64,000 bases of DNA from Dryococelus australis (GCA_029891345.1 CM056993.1:273762900-273826899), one strand, 5' to 3'; counted from the first letter of the stretch, positions 10,178 to 23,354 are shown. Numbers and translations: made by a program. Notes: generated from the sequence alone by a model not told the origin.

Positions 10178-12242
10178 TGACGTCAATTACAGTGGCAGCA
10201 ACATCAGTGGCACACAAGGGTTGTAGAGTACCGGGCAGAGGTACTGGCTAACTTATGTGGTGAAGTGTGGATTAATTACTGCCTATTGGTCACCCTACTG
10301 CAGTATAGGTTGCAGCGAGTGGACCTATGGCACACAGGTATTGTAATGACGGTTCTATACACTGATGGTGTAGAAACAGACACTTTTTTACCTGTAGTGA
10401 GCATTACCGGTGTTAGATCATGGCTCGGCTGCTGCAGCTGCTGACTGGAACTGGTGCCCTGTCCTGGGGCAGCAGTGGTGCTCATGCTGGTTGGGCTGGT
10501 TGGCTCCCATGAGGGGCTGCTAGTCCTCCCAGTCCTGAAGTAGGGGTTGGCAATGCCCAGTGGCACTGGAAGTCTCAGTTGTATGCACACCATGAGCAGG
10601 TGCGGCTCGCTGGCAATATTATGGGGTGGCTGGAAGATGGAGCTAGGGAGAACTGGGATGTAAGGCCTCTCCAGTTGTTGGGCTGTGTGAACTCGGGCCC
10701 GGGAGTAGGGTTCTTGAGGGTAAACAGCACTGGGTTGCAGAACAATTGGCTAGGTTCAGAGGCAGTAGTTGCCCTCTTAGCTCTCCACTATGCTCCACTT
10801 CCATGGGTGAAGAGCATATGGGGAGGGACTACGGTCTACCACATTAAAGAAGAGCAGGCAACGAGTTCCCTAGCTATGAGCGCAGCCAGTTGGGGCTAGA
10901 CCCACCAGCATCTGACCTGTCACTGCAGCCAGCGAAGATATCAATGGGGTGGATGGAGCGGTGAATTGACATGGATGTTTAGCCACATCATGGTGTGTGG
11001 TCCAGAATGGAGTTAAGCTAACTAGAATCAGTCCTGTCACTCCAACCAGGAAAGGTAATAACATGGTGGATGGAGTTGGTTGGCTGATCTGGATGTCTTA
11101 GCCGCTTCATGGAGTGTGTTACTAGTGGTGGGGTCTGTGGCATAATTGGGACCAGGTACCTTTGCATACCTGGTCCACAGTATGAGTGGCCATCTCATAG
11201 GTATGTATTGCAACATACGTGCACCCAGTTAAAGGTAGCTCGCAGTCCTACACTAGTTTTGGCAAAGAGATTGAAGGACGGGGCCTCATGCTTTTCCTGA
11301 GTTGGTTTGATGTCTACGGGGATGGAACTCACAATCACCCTAGAATAAGTACTCTGGTTTAGATAAGATCATATATTTATTCCCGAGAGGAATAGACACA
11401 GTGGGCCATACTAACTCCTAGCTATCAATTAACTGTAACTGGTGGAAGTAAACTACTGTAAACCAGTTTAAGGGTACCTGCAGCTAAACTAACTCCTAGC
11501 TATCAATTAACTGTAACTGGTGGAAGTAAACTACTGTAAACCAGTTTAAGGGTACCTGCAGCTAAACTAAATAAAAACAGAAAAAGACTAGGTAGCTATG
11601 ATAACAACTGACTGTAACTAATCTATGCTGTTATCCAGAAGGGACTCAGGGTTCACTACCAAAGTGGGAGTAGGTGTAAGGGGGGAAGGAAGACTTCTTT
11701 GGGGTTTGTTGGGCAAAGGCCTAGAAGACTTCTGTAAGGTAGCATTGGTCCTTCATGAGGAAGGCGATATGCAGAGAGCTTCACTACTCGAGGTGGTAGA
11801 GCAAACTGCTAAGTATCAATTGGCATTTTAGAGCTGTGCACTCGCGTATGTAGATAGCCGGCTGCAGGTCCTTCGGATCCCTTCTGCCAGTCAAATATCT
11901 TCCTGCTAGAGTTCCTCCCTTAGCAGATTAGGCCGCATTCTCTCGGGGGAGGCTGGAAGTGCAATTTTTGGTTTGTGTGGGTTGTATTGTTCCTGCAAAC
12001 TTAGGGGCAGTGCTCAACTGCATGGTCAGCTTCTGTCGCACGTGGGGGTTATTACTGGACACGTGACGTCTGACATACTGGTGTAGATGGCCTTGGCCGC
12101 TATGTCCTTGGGTGCTCCTGGCCTAGGGGTGTGCAGGTTTGCTATGGAAGCAATTCCTCCTAGGTTCAAACCCATTCAAGGTGACGTGACGTCACGTGAA
12201 AATGAGGCGGGGTCGTAATAAGTATTTATGTCTGTATGCATC
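10178..12242 (-). mobile_element. 2.07-kb insertion of an unknown Pro-rich repeat family
   Basis: This segment interrupts the transposon gene on either side. ATGCG (10173-10177) and ATACG (12243-12247) at the joints look like a 5-bp target duplication with one change. It is more GC-rich than its surroundings. On the minus strand the stretch at 11300-11345 (reading SSIPVDIKP) matches the stretch at 37960-38000 (PLPVDIRP) in a second copy, and both are followed on the plus strand by a similar AT-rich block (11350-11390 and 38005-38050). I do not recognise the encoded protein and see no LTRs or inverted repeats at its ends. Confidence 0.55.
11410..11565. repeat. two exact 78-bp tandem copies
   Basis: The unit starting actaactcctagctatc at 11410 is repeated without a mismatch at 11488. 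A few bases of a third copy follow at 11566. It lies inside the 2.07-kb insertion. Confidence 0.95.
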
Positions 12243-12247
12243 ATACG

Positions 12248-12913
12248 TCATATTTCACACTTTGTGGAATCACTTTCTTTGTAATATTCAACAAATGGGT
12301 GTAATTTGGCATGTGTGTTAACCCAGTGAAGTACCTGTACTTCATCTTGCATTATGAAAGTATAGTTTTCTGAGATATCCCAAAATTTTGCACTCAGCAG
12401 AAGTAATACCTTCTTTTTTTGATTTTAGAAATTCAGACTGACTTTAGCAATAAAGTGAAGGATTTTTAATTTTATCAACTTTTCTTTTAGATGAATCAAA
12501 AACTCTTCCATATTTTTCACTAAGGTAGCAAGACAACAGTCAGTTAACAACTATTGTGTGTACTTTATTTCACTCGGTAGCTCTTCCTCACTGATGATTC
12601 CATCCAGTACATTAACTCCAGGACATTTATGATATTGTGAAAGCATACAACTTTCTTTTGAATCATCACAATTAATCATTTTCATTAAATCTTTGTATGA
12701 CATTTTACTCACTGTAGCTGTCAACATTAATTTCACATTTTGGTACTGTAGGCAGAATGTGTGCCACTGGCACCAGCTAGCACACAACGCCTGGGCCCTA
12801 ATGAAGCAAACTTTGAAAATACTATCTTTATATACGGGTGAGTTTCTTTGAATTTCAAGTAAACTTAATTTAAATTTAAGAATACTTAATATTTCTTTTT
12901 GTCTTCGCTCCAC
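12248..12913 (-). pseudogene. unrecognised transposon-associated gene, N-terminal half
   Basis: Minus-strand frame from 12913, with VERRQKEILSILKFKL just at the start, then MSYKDLMKMINCDD and a Cys-rich CMLSQYHKCPG block. After an in-frame stop at 12551 the same frame continues with KNMEEFLIHLKEKL, LHFIAKVSLNF, IMQDEVQVLHWVNTHAKLHP and EYYKES. The frame then meets the insertion at 12242, and the match resumes at 10172. The gene is thus one protein of roughly 450 or more residues split in two, with at least three in-frame stops. The Cys pairs suggest a metal-binding site. The family and function are not known to me. Confidence 0.55.
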
Positions 12914-12970
12914 TTGGAGATCTGGCTGTTACACATTCCTGTAATGCCCGGGTTCACAATTAACAGCCAT

Positions 12971-12996
12971 GAACCAAGATCCTAAGATCTTGGTTC
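12971..12996. repeat. 11-bp perfect inverted repeat
   Basis: gaaccaagatc and its reverse complement are separated by four bases (ctaa). The surroundings are non-coding, just upstream of the minus-strand transposon gene. Confidence 0.8.
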
Positions 12997-15900
12997 AAAC
13001 ATAATCTTCAGTTTGATCCGAGTTTCAATGTATGAGTTTGCATCAACGCGAACGGCAGAGTTCCATTAGTAGATCTGCTGACTAGGATTTAGATGAAACA
13101 GTTTGTGATTGGCTCTCATTTCATGATGTCATGATGCAAACAGTTTATTTTGAAGTTTGAGACCGTTAATAAGTTTTTGTGGACATTATCTCTTATGACT
13201 AGGATTTTTTACTATATAATTTAGCTGAATGCACTGCAAAATTTCCGCTTCAGATGTTTTGTTTGATTTGAAACATTTTGCACACACTTTTTTCGTTATT
13301 TTTAATACGGTACCAATATTATTGAAGAAGGTAGTGTACATAGAACTAGATGGTGTAATGTTTTATTTGTTTTAAGTAAAAAAATTGTTGTACGAACATT
13401 CCGTACTGAATAATATTCAAGTATGTATAATGTTGTTTTGAATTTTTCCCCCACCCCTAAAAATATATATATTTTTTTAATGTACTTAGCGCTATCTGTT
13501 GGCATATTTTCAAACTACATTTGTCGGCTATAGCTAATCTTTTGTGAGCAAACATTTTGACGTTAGATTTAGCTAGTACGGAAGATTAGGACAGTTTCTG
13601 ATATTCTGAATGGTTTTTCCAGTTTTCCGTTTTGTTTGCTCGGAGGGATAAGCATGAATTTTGTTCTCTCTTTACAAAACATTAATACTATCTTTTTTTA
13701 AATAAATACATTGCATCTTAAGCCTTTGTAAAATTTCTCAATTTACATTCTACAACAGTAAAGACAACCTAATTAATTTTTAAACAATTTAAATATTTTC
13801 AAGGTTATTTATAGTAAATAAAAATCTTTTACAGTGCTTTTATCTTCTCATAAACTATATTCAAAGCAGACTTTTATTCTTCTCCCTTCACTTTATAAAC
13901 ACTTAATGAAATATATGTTTAAGTGCCAAACAGAGCTCAAATACAGAATATTTAAATGTTTGTCATTTTTAAAACAAAATTGCTTTTTAATAAATTTTTG
14001 ACATTTTAAAATAAAGCACTCTGTAACGTTTCCCCTTCGTCCTAACTCTAATCACAGTACTAATGCTTCTTAATTACTGGATACCAAGACAGAGAAGGGG
14101 ATATGTACTTTAAGGGGGTTGAATGTAGCTCTAACAGATCACTAACAACTCCAGGAATTCTTACTACAATACAATTGATTAAACATTGATTACAATCATA
14201 AAAACTGATACAAGATTCTCTCTGGAGTGAGATACTCAATTGGTAATACAAGTATTCACAATAGCAGTAATTGTTAATTCGGTTACAGGTACTTTTTTCT
14301 CCTAACCTTGCCAGTACGTTAATTATTACTTAGAGAGGGGTAACGGAGTCTCAAAATATAGTGTTACTCCTAATTGCCAGCTTGAAGTTATGCTCACCAT
14401 ATAAATCACTATAGAGCGGCCTAGAGCTCCTTCAGGCCTCGGTGTCGTAATGTCCTCCTCCTCGTTACCGGCTCCGGCAACTCAACGTAGCAGCACTTGG
14501 TGTCATGACACAGGGTTGGGGGGGGGGGAGCGGCTTGCTGCACCCCTTTTATATTAACCGTACAGTAGGTTATCAGTGCATGTTTAGAAAACAGCTTTTT
14601 ATCTATAGTCCATCCTACCTTAGGTGGTTTCATGAGCGGTGCCTAACTAGCCGCTACACAACCCCCCCTGGCCAAAATAACAGCAGTCCTAGCTGTGGTA
14701 GTAGTAGGTATGTAGCATAGTGGAGCCTTTCAAGGGTAGCTGTAGTGGAGCAGAATGGCCGAGGAGCTTAAGCCTCAGACGATCGCAGATGAATGGTGGC
14801 ATACGTGGTATTAATTAATGGCAGTGTTGTAGGGGTAAGGCTAAAATCGAGACCTTGTTTAACAAATGAATATTAAAATACGTTAGAACTCAGAAATAAT
14901 GAAATTTAGTGTTAAGCAAGTGGGAATCTAGGGAAGCTTGTAAGAAATACAAACTTAATATACTAACAAAAAAAAAATGAAAGAAAATGTATACATTTTT
15001 GGTCGACCAAGAACAAAAATACGAAAACAAAAAAAAAAAAAAATTGTCAACTATACACGTGTAGCATGACCACAGGATATAGTGAGGTATGTCCAACGCC
15101 ACATTTAATGTTTGGTTAAGAAATCCCCTGAAGGCTTGGCGATAGATATGAGCAGAAGGAAGTTTGAATAATGCGTGTGCGTGGCCGAGTGCGCTCTACA
15201 ATGTGCCAGTAAAATTATTACTCTTAATGAATTTACAGACATAGAAATGAATATGCCGGCTGGCTGAAACAATAATAGCAAAATAGCAACTATAATTAGG
15301 GAACTTCAAGTTTGGTAGTTACAAAAGGGAGAAGTTATATAAGGGAAATATTGAATACTATTTGTACTTTGTTACCTGTGTGAAAGGTAGGATGCACTCC
15401 AGAAGTTGGCAGTGCTGGACAGTTGTGCCGTCTTTTGTATTACTTGCAGGAGCACGAACACTTATGTTGCAATTTACAGCCGGCGTGTGGCATTGTGCAT
15501 TGTTATTGCATAGTACAAATTAACAGTATACACTTACAAATATAGTTGTTGGCATTTGCAACACAGGCATGAATTAATTCTAAGATAACAACTATAAGAA
15601 GTTTCACTTACACAATATATACATAGACATTTACAATCATATCTTATAATTAGTGTGTGTTCAAAAAAATTTTTTATTTAACATAGTTACATACAATATT
15701 TTAAATAACATAGGTACCTGTGAGAAAGAATGAGTCCTCTACTCCCTAGCCAGAGAACGTAGGAAGTGTCTGGAAATGGGCTGGAATAGTGACTGGTGGC
15801 TGTTCTCTGGGCAGGCCTGGCAACTCCTCATGCACACATGGTGGTCTCTACAGTGGGAAGGGTGGTGCAAGCGGCTGTGTGCTGCACCACGCTCCCATCT

Positions 15901-16200
15901 GTGGCGGCTGCATGATGCCATGAGCTATGTTTACATTGGCGGTCGCTTTTTTGTTGTGGACGTAGGTTGGCACACTCTCTTCACATCCGAATGTTCCTTC
16001 GCAAAAACTGCTCCAGTCACTATCCGACACACAATTTAGGGTGGTATTTGTTATCGCACAAGTTTGCGTGACAACGTGACAACAATACATCCCTTTCCAC
16101 GGCACAACCTGGCATTACACCCACCTTTTGCGTGTCCATTTAGTGGTAGGAACTCGCTGGGTGCTTTCAGCTGTGCTGCTGTAGGTTGGCTGGTCTGGTT
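12997..16200. other. intronic sequence with a possible LTR at about 14280-14660
   Basis: 12997-14280 is AT-rich with nothing recognised. At 14658-14680 the minus strand reads a run of G and A followed by TGTAGCGGCTAG, which resembles a polypurine tract followed by the start of an LTR. The candidate LTR would run down to about 14280, but no second copy was found. 14.7-16.2 kb holds no recognisable gene. Poly-A runs lie near 14970 and 15032. Confidence 0.3.
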
Positions 16201-16404
16201 TCAAGTGCAGACCTGGCATTGAAATTTGTCGTTTCGCACACATGGCCACTTTCCCGCTGACGAACAGGCAAAGTGCGCTCCCAGCTGACATAGTTCACAG
16301 CGCATAGTATCGTTGTTTGTATTATCACACAGGAGATGTGAACAGCGTGTTACCCTGTTTGTTGACATCACTGTCGGAGCGCCCGAACCGGACCACGCAC
16401 GCAT
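16201..16404 (-). CDS. short frame with a PHD-like zinc finger
   Basis: The 67-codon frame contains CSHLLC, RCELC, GAHFAC and QCQVC. Apart from its first spacing (Cys-x4-Cys), the run Cys-x9-Cys-x2-Cys-x4-His-x2-Cys-x15-Cys-x2-Cys has PHD-finger spacing. PHD fingers usually bind histone tails and also occur in some transposon proteins. The frame starts at an ATG and is surrounded by transposon-like sequence, so it may be a domain of a decayed mobile element rather than a host exon. No neighbouring domain was identified. Confidence 0.35.
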   Translation of the reverse strand: MRAWSGSGAPTVMSTNRVTRCSHLLCDNTNNDTMRCELCQLGAHFACSSAGKWPCVRNDKFQCQVCT

Positions 16405-18420
16405 GCCAGGCAGCAGGCAGGCGGTGATGTCACGGGTAACTGCAGCTCTTTGGACATAGGGGGGTCGTTACCCACACAAGAGATGGCGGCCGTTTAACTG
16501 TTCCTGCACAATTTTCCCGAACACATTTTTCTCGCCATGTGCACTTTTTGTGCTACATGCGTATTTAAACCACAAAAGTTGCGGCTGCATATAACGTGGT
16601 TCTGACACTGGTGAGGGGCAAGATGCACCAGATTTAAGACAAACGCTGGCTCACGGGTAGAAAGTTTTAAAAATAAGTTTATAAGTTCCGGCAGGATGCC
16701 AGCTCATCTACGCACAGGTGAGCACATGGACTCTAATTCTTAGGGTGGTAGCAGGTCAACAGCCATGTGGTGTTCTCCTCACAAGTACGTGTTTAATTAG
16801 AGAGAAAGTTACATTCAAATTCACACATTCAATAAAACACTTATGAAATGCAGATTCCTCGAGTGGGCCAGGTCCCGAAGGTACTTACGTACGAGAAATA
16901 ACAAACAAAGACTAAAGTTGCTAATTAGATATATTGGTAAAAGCAGCGGTACACTTGTTAACACAATACACAAACTCTAGACTGAAACGGGCATAGCAAT
17001 TTGACCTGGTACAAATCGGAGCGGTTGAAAAGTACTATTCCACATACATTAAATTAAATTACGGTAGATAAATTTCCGGGGTGGCGAGTCTGACGGAGAT
17101 AGGAACACAATCACGGGAGGATTAAACAAGAAAAAGAGGTCGCGGTATATAAACTTACACTTTTACAACTAAATGAGTAGACAAAGAAGTGCAGGCTCCT
17201 GCGACGTGACATGCGTATGTTCCCTATGCCCGATTGATCAAGACTAAAAATGGTGGGGGAGATGGCTGGTTACCTTGCTAGTGATCTCCCGCCAACTCTG
17301 AGAGAGAAATTTAATAAATGTACTATAAGTACACAGGAAGTTGTTGCAGAACACAAAAGAAAAACACTGGAGCAATTAACAAGAGCTTTCTGACAAGTCA
17401 GATTTGGTAATTAGAGTTCCAGTGTCTTTATTCATGATACTTGTCTGTTAGCAATAATTAAGAAAACAAACCGAAATGGGCTGGCTAGGCAAATGGACGT
17501 AGTTTAAAGAATTAACGTAACATTTAAAACTTACGTTAACACTTTGAGACAAGTAAATTAAATTATGAAAATAATTTAATATAAAGCAAAAAAATTTAGT
17601 TTTGGACAATTGGCTTGGGGGAACCTGGAACTGCCAGGATATTTACGTGTTACAATTAATATTTTTCAAAGAATTAAATATTGCCCTTTTAAATAAACAA
17701 GACACATCATCAACACTAAAACATTAAGAAATGAATAATGAGTGTCACTGTCTCGTGCTTTGTAATGATTCCAAACCCACCTGGCTGTGCACTCACAGGC
17801 TTGCTGCGCCTCACTTATGAGGAGTAAAATGTAGCTAACATTTCCCCGTGCTACTTAGAGACTCTGCCACATGGGGCTCTGGTTATATTCACACTCCACC
17901 TGTATACTTAGGAGAACTCTATTGTGAAACTGGGGTCTGGCGGGTTGTGACCCGGCTCAGTGACCTGTTCTTGCACGAGAGATAACATGTACACAAGGCA
18001 TACAGACGTGCGTGCTCAGTGCATGAGCTGAGTAGCAGTAGTCTGCCTCCCGAGCAGAGCAGTGAGGACGACGTCAGGTATGTACATATTTACAACTTCA
18101 TCCACGTGTGTTCTAAGTCTAATTAATGTTTTTATTTCATCACTTATGTCACTTTCAATCATTAACTCTGATGATCTAGAGTTATCCACTCTATGACACT
18201 CATCCTTAACAAAACAGCCAACAGAACACTCCATTATCTCTTAAATTGAATACAAGACATTCCAACAGGATGCATCTAATCATGTACTTATCTGCATGAT
18301 ACAATTTCATGAAACATTTCCATCTTCTTCAGACTTCTGGACATTACATAGGGGTTACCACCATTACGTGACTTAAAACACCACCTCGTGAATTTTGCCT
18401 TTGATTTTTCTTAGTTAAGG
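16405..18420. other. no recognised feature
   Basis: Mixed-composition intronic sequence, with CpG-containing patches near 16.4-16.7 kb and 17.9-18.1 kb. A 72-codon minus-strand frame at 18016-18234 is not recognised. Confidence 0.5.
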
Positions 18421-18443
18421 GGTTTTTTTTTTTTTTTTTTTTT
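18421..18443. repeat. poly-T tract
   Basis: A run of more than 20 T. On the minus strand this is a poly-A tail-like tract. Confidence 0.9.
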
Positions 18444-18559
18444 CCCAAATTATAATACAGTAGTTAGAAGTTTATTTATTTATATTTATGTAGTTGTGAA
18501 ATTGGGAATTTTTCAATTTTTTGACATAACACTGCCCAAACAGTGTATTACTTGGTACC

Positions 18560-18990
18560 CCATGTAACCCTAATGTTTTTGACATTTGAAATGAAGTGGG
18601 ATTATATAATGCACAACAGATTAAATTTTAAAATCAACTTTTTTTTCTCCTCCTCCTTCTTCTTCTCCAAATTGTCTGTGAATTCAACAGAGGTGAAAAT
18701 AACAGAATAGGATAACTTGTGCCCAATAGTTATTCATGAAGAGTATCTTTCATTAAAAAAAAACTACAAAATTTTTTCATCTCTCCCATAAGTTTTTTGG
18801 CTTTGAAAATAGCAACTTTTAATTTTTTTCCTAAGTTGGAGACTATTTTTTCTAGGAAAGAAGTCTTCAACCCAGATAAATTTGATGTTGCACACTTTTC
18901 TACAGGTGGACACTAAGCACACAAAAGATCAGATCTTGCAACGTTAGTGAAGCAGGATAGGGTATAAAATAGATAAAACACACCCTAGAA
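18560..18990 (+). repeat. dispersed repeat, inverted partner of 8910-9345
   Basis: Reverse-complement blocks shared with 8910-9345. It abuts the gypsy integrase relic beginning at about 18998. Its copy of the transposon gene body is not visible upstream. Confidence 0.6.
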
Positions 18991-18997
18991 ATAAGTT

Positions 18998-19675
18998 GCA
19001 GCAGATTTGATGGGACCCTACCCCAGAAGCAACCAAGGGAACTGCTGCCTGCTCGTGATCACATGTATGTTTTCTCGTTGGGTAGAAGCTTTTCCCCTAC
19101 CTAGCCAAGAGACCCGGCACATTATTGCCAAGTTCAATCAGGATGTATTTCCATGCTGGGGATATTGCCAAAGTATTCTTATGGACAATGGGACTCAATT
19201 TACCAGCACGTTATGGCATTAAGCTTGCCAAGGTTGGGGAATTGAGACCTGGATGACACCACCGTACCACCCTCAAGCCAACCCAATGGAACGGCAAAAC
19301 CAGGAACTTAAGAAGTGTCTACGCCTGAGACTGGAAAAAGACCAACACCTTGGGATCACCATCTGCTTAAGATACTGTTTGTCCTAAGCAGAAGAATCAA
19401 CGTATTACAGCTTCTATCCCAAGCCAACTTCTGCTAATACGCACTCTTCACTGATCGGGAGAATGGCAATGGAAGTACACCCCTACTGCAATGCCACAAC
19501 CTGAAGCTATTCACAAAGCCGCCGAATTATGCTTCGAAAGAGCCCGGGAGAAACAGGAAGATTATGTGAGTTGGAAGTATCAGTCTCCTCGCACTGGAGT
19601 CCGCCCCTTCACAGTGGGAGAAACAGTACTACTTTGCGGCTATCCCCTGAGTAAAGGATGTACTAGTGTATTTTA
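18998..19675 (+). pseudogene. gypsy (Ty3) retrotransposon integrase, core to C-terminus
   Basis: The reading frame shows the catalytic core of a gypsy integrase, which joins retroelement cDNA to the chromosome. The three expected acidic residues are all visible: Asp in AADLMGPYPRS, Asp in LMDNGTQFTS, and Glu in NPMERQNQELKK. A stop (TAA) falls at 19220-19222 between the second and third, and a frameshift follows near 19360. The C-terminal part resumes at about 19491 with EAIHKAAELCFERAREKQ and RPFTVGETVLL. Nothing upstream (reverse transcriptase) is present, so this is a truncated fragment without LTRs in view. Confidence 0.85.
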
Positions 19676-22600
19676 ATTGTCTTAGTACTGTTTAACATGT
19701 TTCTTGATTTTATTTTTATCTTTTAGTCATACATTATTTGAAATTACTTAACTGATGCAGATATGGCTGACTTTGGTGCTGCTACATATTTACCTCAATA
19801 TAATCTGTACCTGGTGAAATTCGTAAAATAAAATGTAATTAAACTTACAACACTAGAATATGCTTTCGAGGTAGTTAAAATTAATTTGTAAAAATGAACA
19901 TTATACTGCTATAATATTCATTGTCTTGCATTTTCTATCAAGTTAACATCAACAAACAATTGTGGAAAAAATACAACCATATAATGATCTATCACGTGCA
20001 GAGTGACACGTTGTACAATCGAGAAAATGTGTCTGGTAGCAAAGCACTTTGGTGTATTGACTGGTATGAATTGTTGAAATTTTATTTGTTAAGTGTAAGC
20101 ATGTAGTACTAATAGTTGTTTTATTTTATTTTTAAAAATTATGACAAAAATTGTATTTATTAAGAGTAGTATGTGAATGGCTGGATGTAAGACAAGTAGA
20201 ATTCACTTTGAACCACATGTTTCCACTGTCAAACACATATAGTACATGTTTTATGCAAACGTAAAATATGTACGTATTATTTGCAAACATCAAACACGTA
20301 TATGTTTTCCATTGTGAACAAAATATTACCAATTTATGCATGACACATTCCGTGCTCTAGCAACTGCACTCTAAGAAACGACTTCGCCCCATCTTGGAAC
20401 GTCATTATTTCCTTATGGGGCAAGTCACCTCAATCAAACAGTAATGGAAGCAGGACACGTGCCTACAGGATACTTTGGCGTGGTCCTAACTTATGCTACA
20501 GACATGTGCTCCTAGCTTTTACTGTTCACCGCAGCTTGCCCAGAAGCTGTCACAACACCCTTCTCGGAAGCGTGTACTATCTACTGAGCCATTGACACCT
20601 TCCAGGAAGGTCGCACCAGTTTCACAGCGCACCGCTGGAGGGCGGCACACATTCCGAAGGAGTATCACATCCTCCACAAACTCACTGAGTTTTGAAATAT
20701 GTCATCACCTCCACGCCAATGAAATAAGGGATCCAGACAGCCATGTGTGATGTCAGAGTTTCCAATCCCCTAGAGGCAGAGATAGCTCCCCCATACCCTT
20801 CTGAGGACCAACAAACTGGAATTTTTAGTATAAACAGGACTTCAGAGCAGGCCTCATGGCAGTTTGCGGCATCTCTCCGCTGAGAAGGCTTGAGGTGTCA
20901 GCCCCTATGCCCTGTTTCACTGCTGGGTGACAGTCGAAAGTTCCATCCACCACTGGGTAATGGCCGGGTACAGAACAACAGAGCGTGATATAACGTTGCA
21001 AACCAATGTGCCTAGAAGTACTTGGTAGGGCCGCTGTCAATAACCAGCTTTGTCTTAATCAGCCATTTTTAGTGTTCTCGTGCCTTTGCGAGAAAAGTTT
21101 GGAGCAAGAGAAAATTGAATCTAATTTTAAAGGAACTTGACAGGATTTAGCCAATTTATCTACCCTTGAGGTTACATTATTCTTACCACCTACCAGAGTG
21201 TCAAACTGCTCACAGTTTGAATACCTTTTAATAGTGCACTTCGGAGACACTCTCCTGGGACTTGTTCAACAGTTATTAAGAAACTTCTATACAACAAACC
21301 TTCCCGGTACACCCCAGGAATTCACTAGCAGCACTATCACCATTTCACCGTAACCAGTGCTGGCCGCTGTACCACAGCCAACCGCCTCAACGAGCCAGCC
21401 AGCGAGGAAGAGTGTGCAGCTGCCTCACTTTCAACAGGTAAAACCTCAGAGGCGTTTGGTCTCTGTGATGTCTGACTTTGTGCCTTCAACAAACCCACTC
21501 ACCCTACCCTATACACCGGGGTTTTACCTAAATGCTGTAAGATTCCTGGTTATGCTCCTCGCGACACTGGCCACATGAATGTTGAAGTCTGTATCACTAA
21601 CTAAAACTAGATCGTCCTACTGCAGAACTGTGAATGTTAAAATAATAGTAGAGGTTGAAATCCCCCGTTCCCAGTGTTCGAAAGACACGCACAAGTTGCC
21701 TAACCTGTAAATTATTCTCACATTAGAGAACCCCACTGTAGCCGGTGCTTTTTAAGTAAGGGTTTGTGTTTGACCTCTGACGTGATCAGGGTTTCTGCTT
21801 GCTACAACTTTCTCTGTTAGAACAATCTAGAGTTGTGAGGTTTCATTCCTCATCTACCCCATGCACCACCAAGCCAGTGTGTCTCGGTGAGTTGCTAATT
21901 AATGATACCGACTTTGGGGCGTAGTTACCACACCGGTACCAATCCTTATAAATTGTTTGGTGTATTATTATCCAGAGGAGCATGCTTCACAGTGAATGGT
22001 CGTCAATGCAGCTGAGCTCATGTAGCATGAAATGCATGCTCACTGAAGTCACGGTGCCATCTTGATCACATTGGTGCCCTAAAATTCCATAGTTTTCTAC
22101 ACTGTAATGGGTTGGCGCAACCGTGGAATGTTTCAAAGTGAAGATTTTAGACAGTTTGTAAACAACTTTTATTACATTTAGCCCAATGATCCAATCTGAT
22201 AATGTAATTAAAGAAATTAAAATCCAGGTTGTTTTAATTCACCAGTGGTTACTGGAGCAAGAGAGATTGTTTTATTTATGAAACAAAACAAATCTCTTGG
22301 GCATAATTAATACACATCATTCTCTTTTACATGGTGATTTATAATTGTTAGGTGTACAAATGTTTTAAACAAATAAATTTGAAATAATTGTACTGCAGTA
22401 AAAATACCAGGTAAATGTTTGGTGTCTGTTTTAAAAATTGTTAAAGTGTAAACGTGCTAATAAAAACTCTATAATTGCATCAGTCACACTGCCTGTGAAA
22501 AAAAAATCACAATTTCTCTCTGCAGCTAGTGCAAATAGTGGATGCGTGAACTTGAGTTGGATCTGTTGGCCAAATATGAAAAAATGAGCCTGTATGTCTG

Positions 22601-23354
22601 CATACTTATTTGTAGGCCGAAACAGCAGAAGTGAAGTTTGGGAGTATTTAATGTTAAGATGGCTTTCCACAAAGCTATTTGTGATCTGTGTAAAGTCCAT
22701 ATTCCTTGATGTGATAAAAGTCTTTTGATGCTGTCGGACACTATATAAAAAATTTCAAACATAATTATTTGTATCGACACTATCTGTGGGATCAACCACA
22801 AAGTATCTGTAATATCTGGAAAATGGGGTTTGGACCCACCTCTACCCTTGATCGTCATAAGTGTGCTTTAGCTACCTTCCAGTTCTTGGTGATGAGCATC
22901 TTCTGATGGTTACATGGGTTGTTTTCCATTACCTGGCTCAGCAATGTGGTGGTCTTGTTCTCTGTGACTGGAACAAGCATGCTGTCACCAGTTTACCCTT
23001 GTCTTGGAGGTACAGTGTTGACCATCCATGTTCTTATAACGAATTATTACCTAGATGAACACGTAATGAATTTGTGGTTTTGTTTCTGTGCGTACTGAGG
23101 TTAAATGATAATCCAAATGTTTCTCATGGTCAAGCACAGAAACATTATGCATGTCTGATAGTTTGTGTAGTAATGATGTGTCTAAATATGTTCTTTGAAC
23201 TGCTTTAATTACAATGTTTTTATTGTTTCAGTCATTTAAGCTTTTAATCTTTATTATATATAAGTGCTGTTAAATCATAAAAATATCATAGGTTTTTTAA
23301 TAGGTTAACAGTTTTAAAAAAATAATGTTTGAAGTGATTTTTGTGATTTGACAG
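19676..23354. other. intron sequence, no recognised gene
   Basis: Rest of the first visible intron. 20.4-21.9 kb is richer in GC and includes open frames at 20493-20750 (+), 21059-21250 (-) and 21357-21578 (+) that I do not recognise. 22.0-23.3 kb is AT-rich. The last bases before 23355 form a splice acceptor. Confidence 0.5.

Noticed and set aside
14280-14660. Solo LTR
   Set aside because: A G-rich run followed by TGTAGCGG looks suggestive, but no second copy, target duplication or coding sequence was found. Kept only as a remark.
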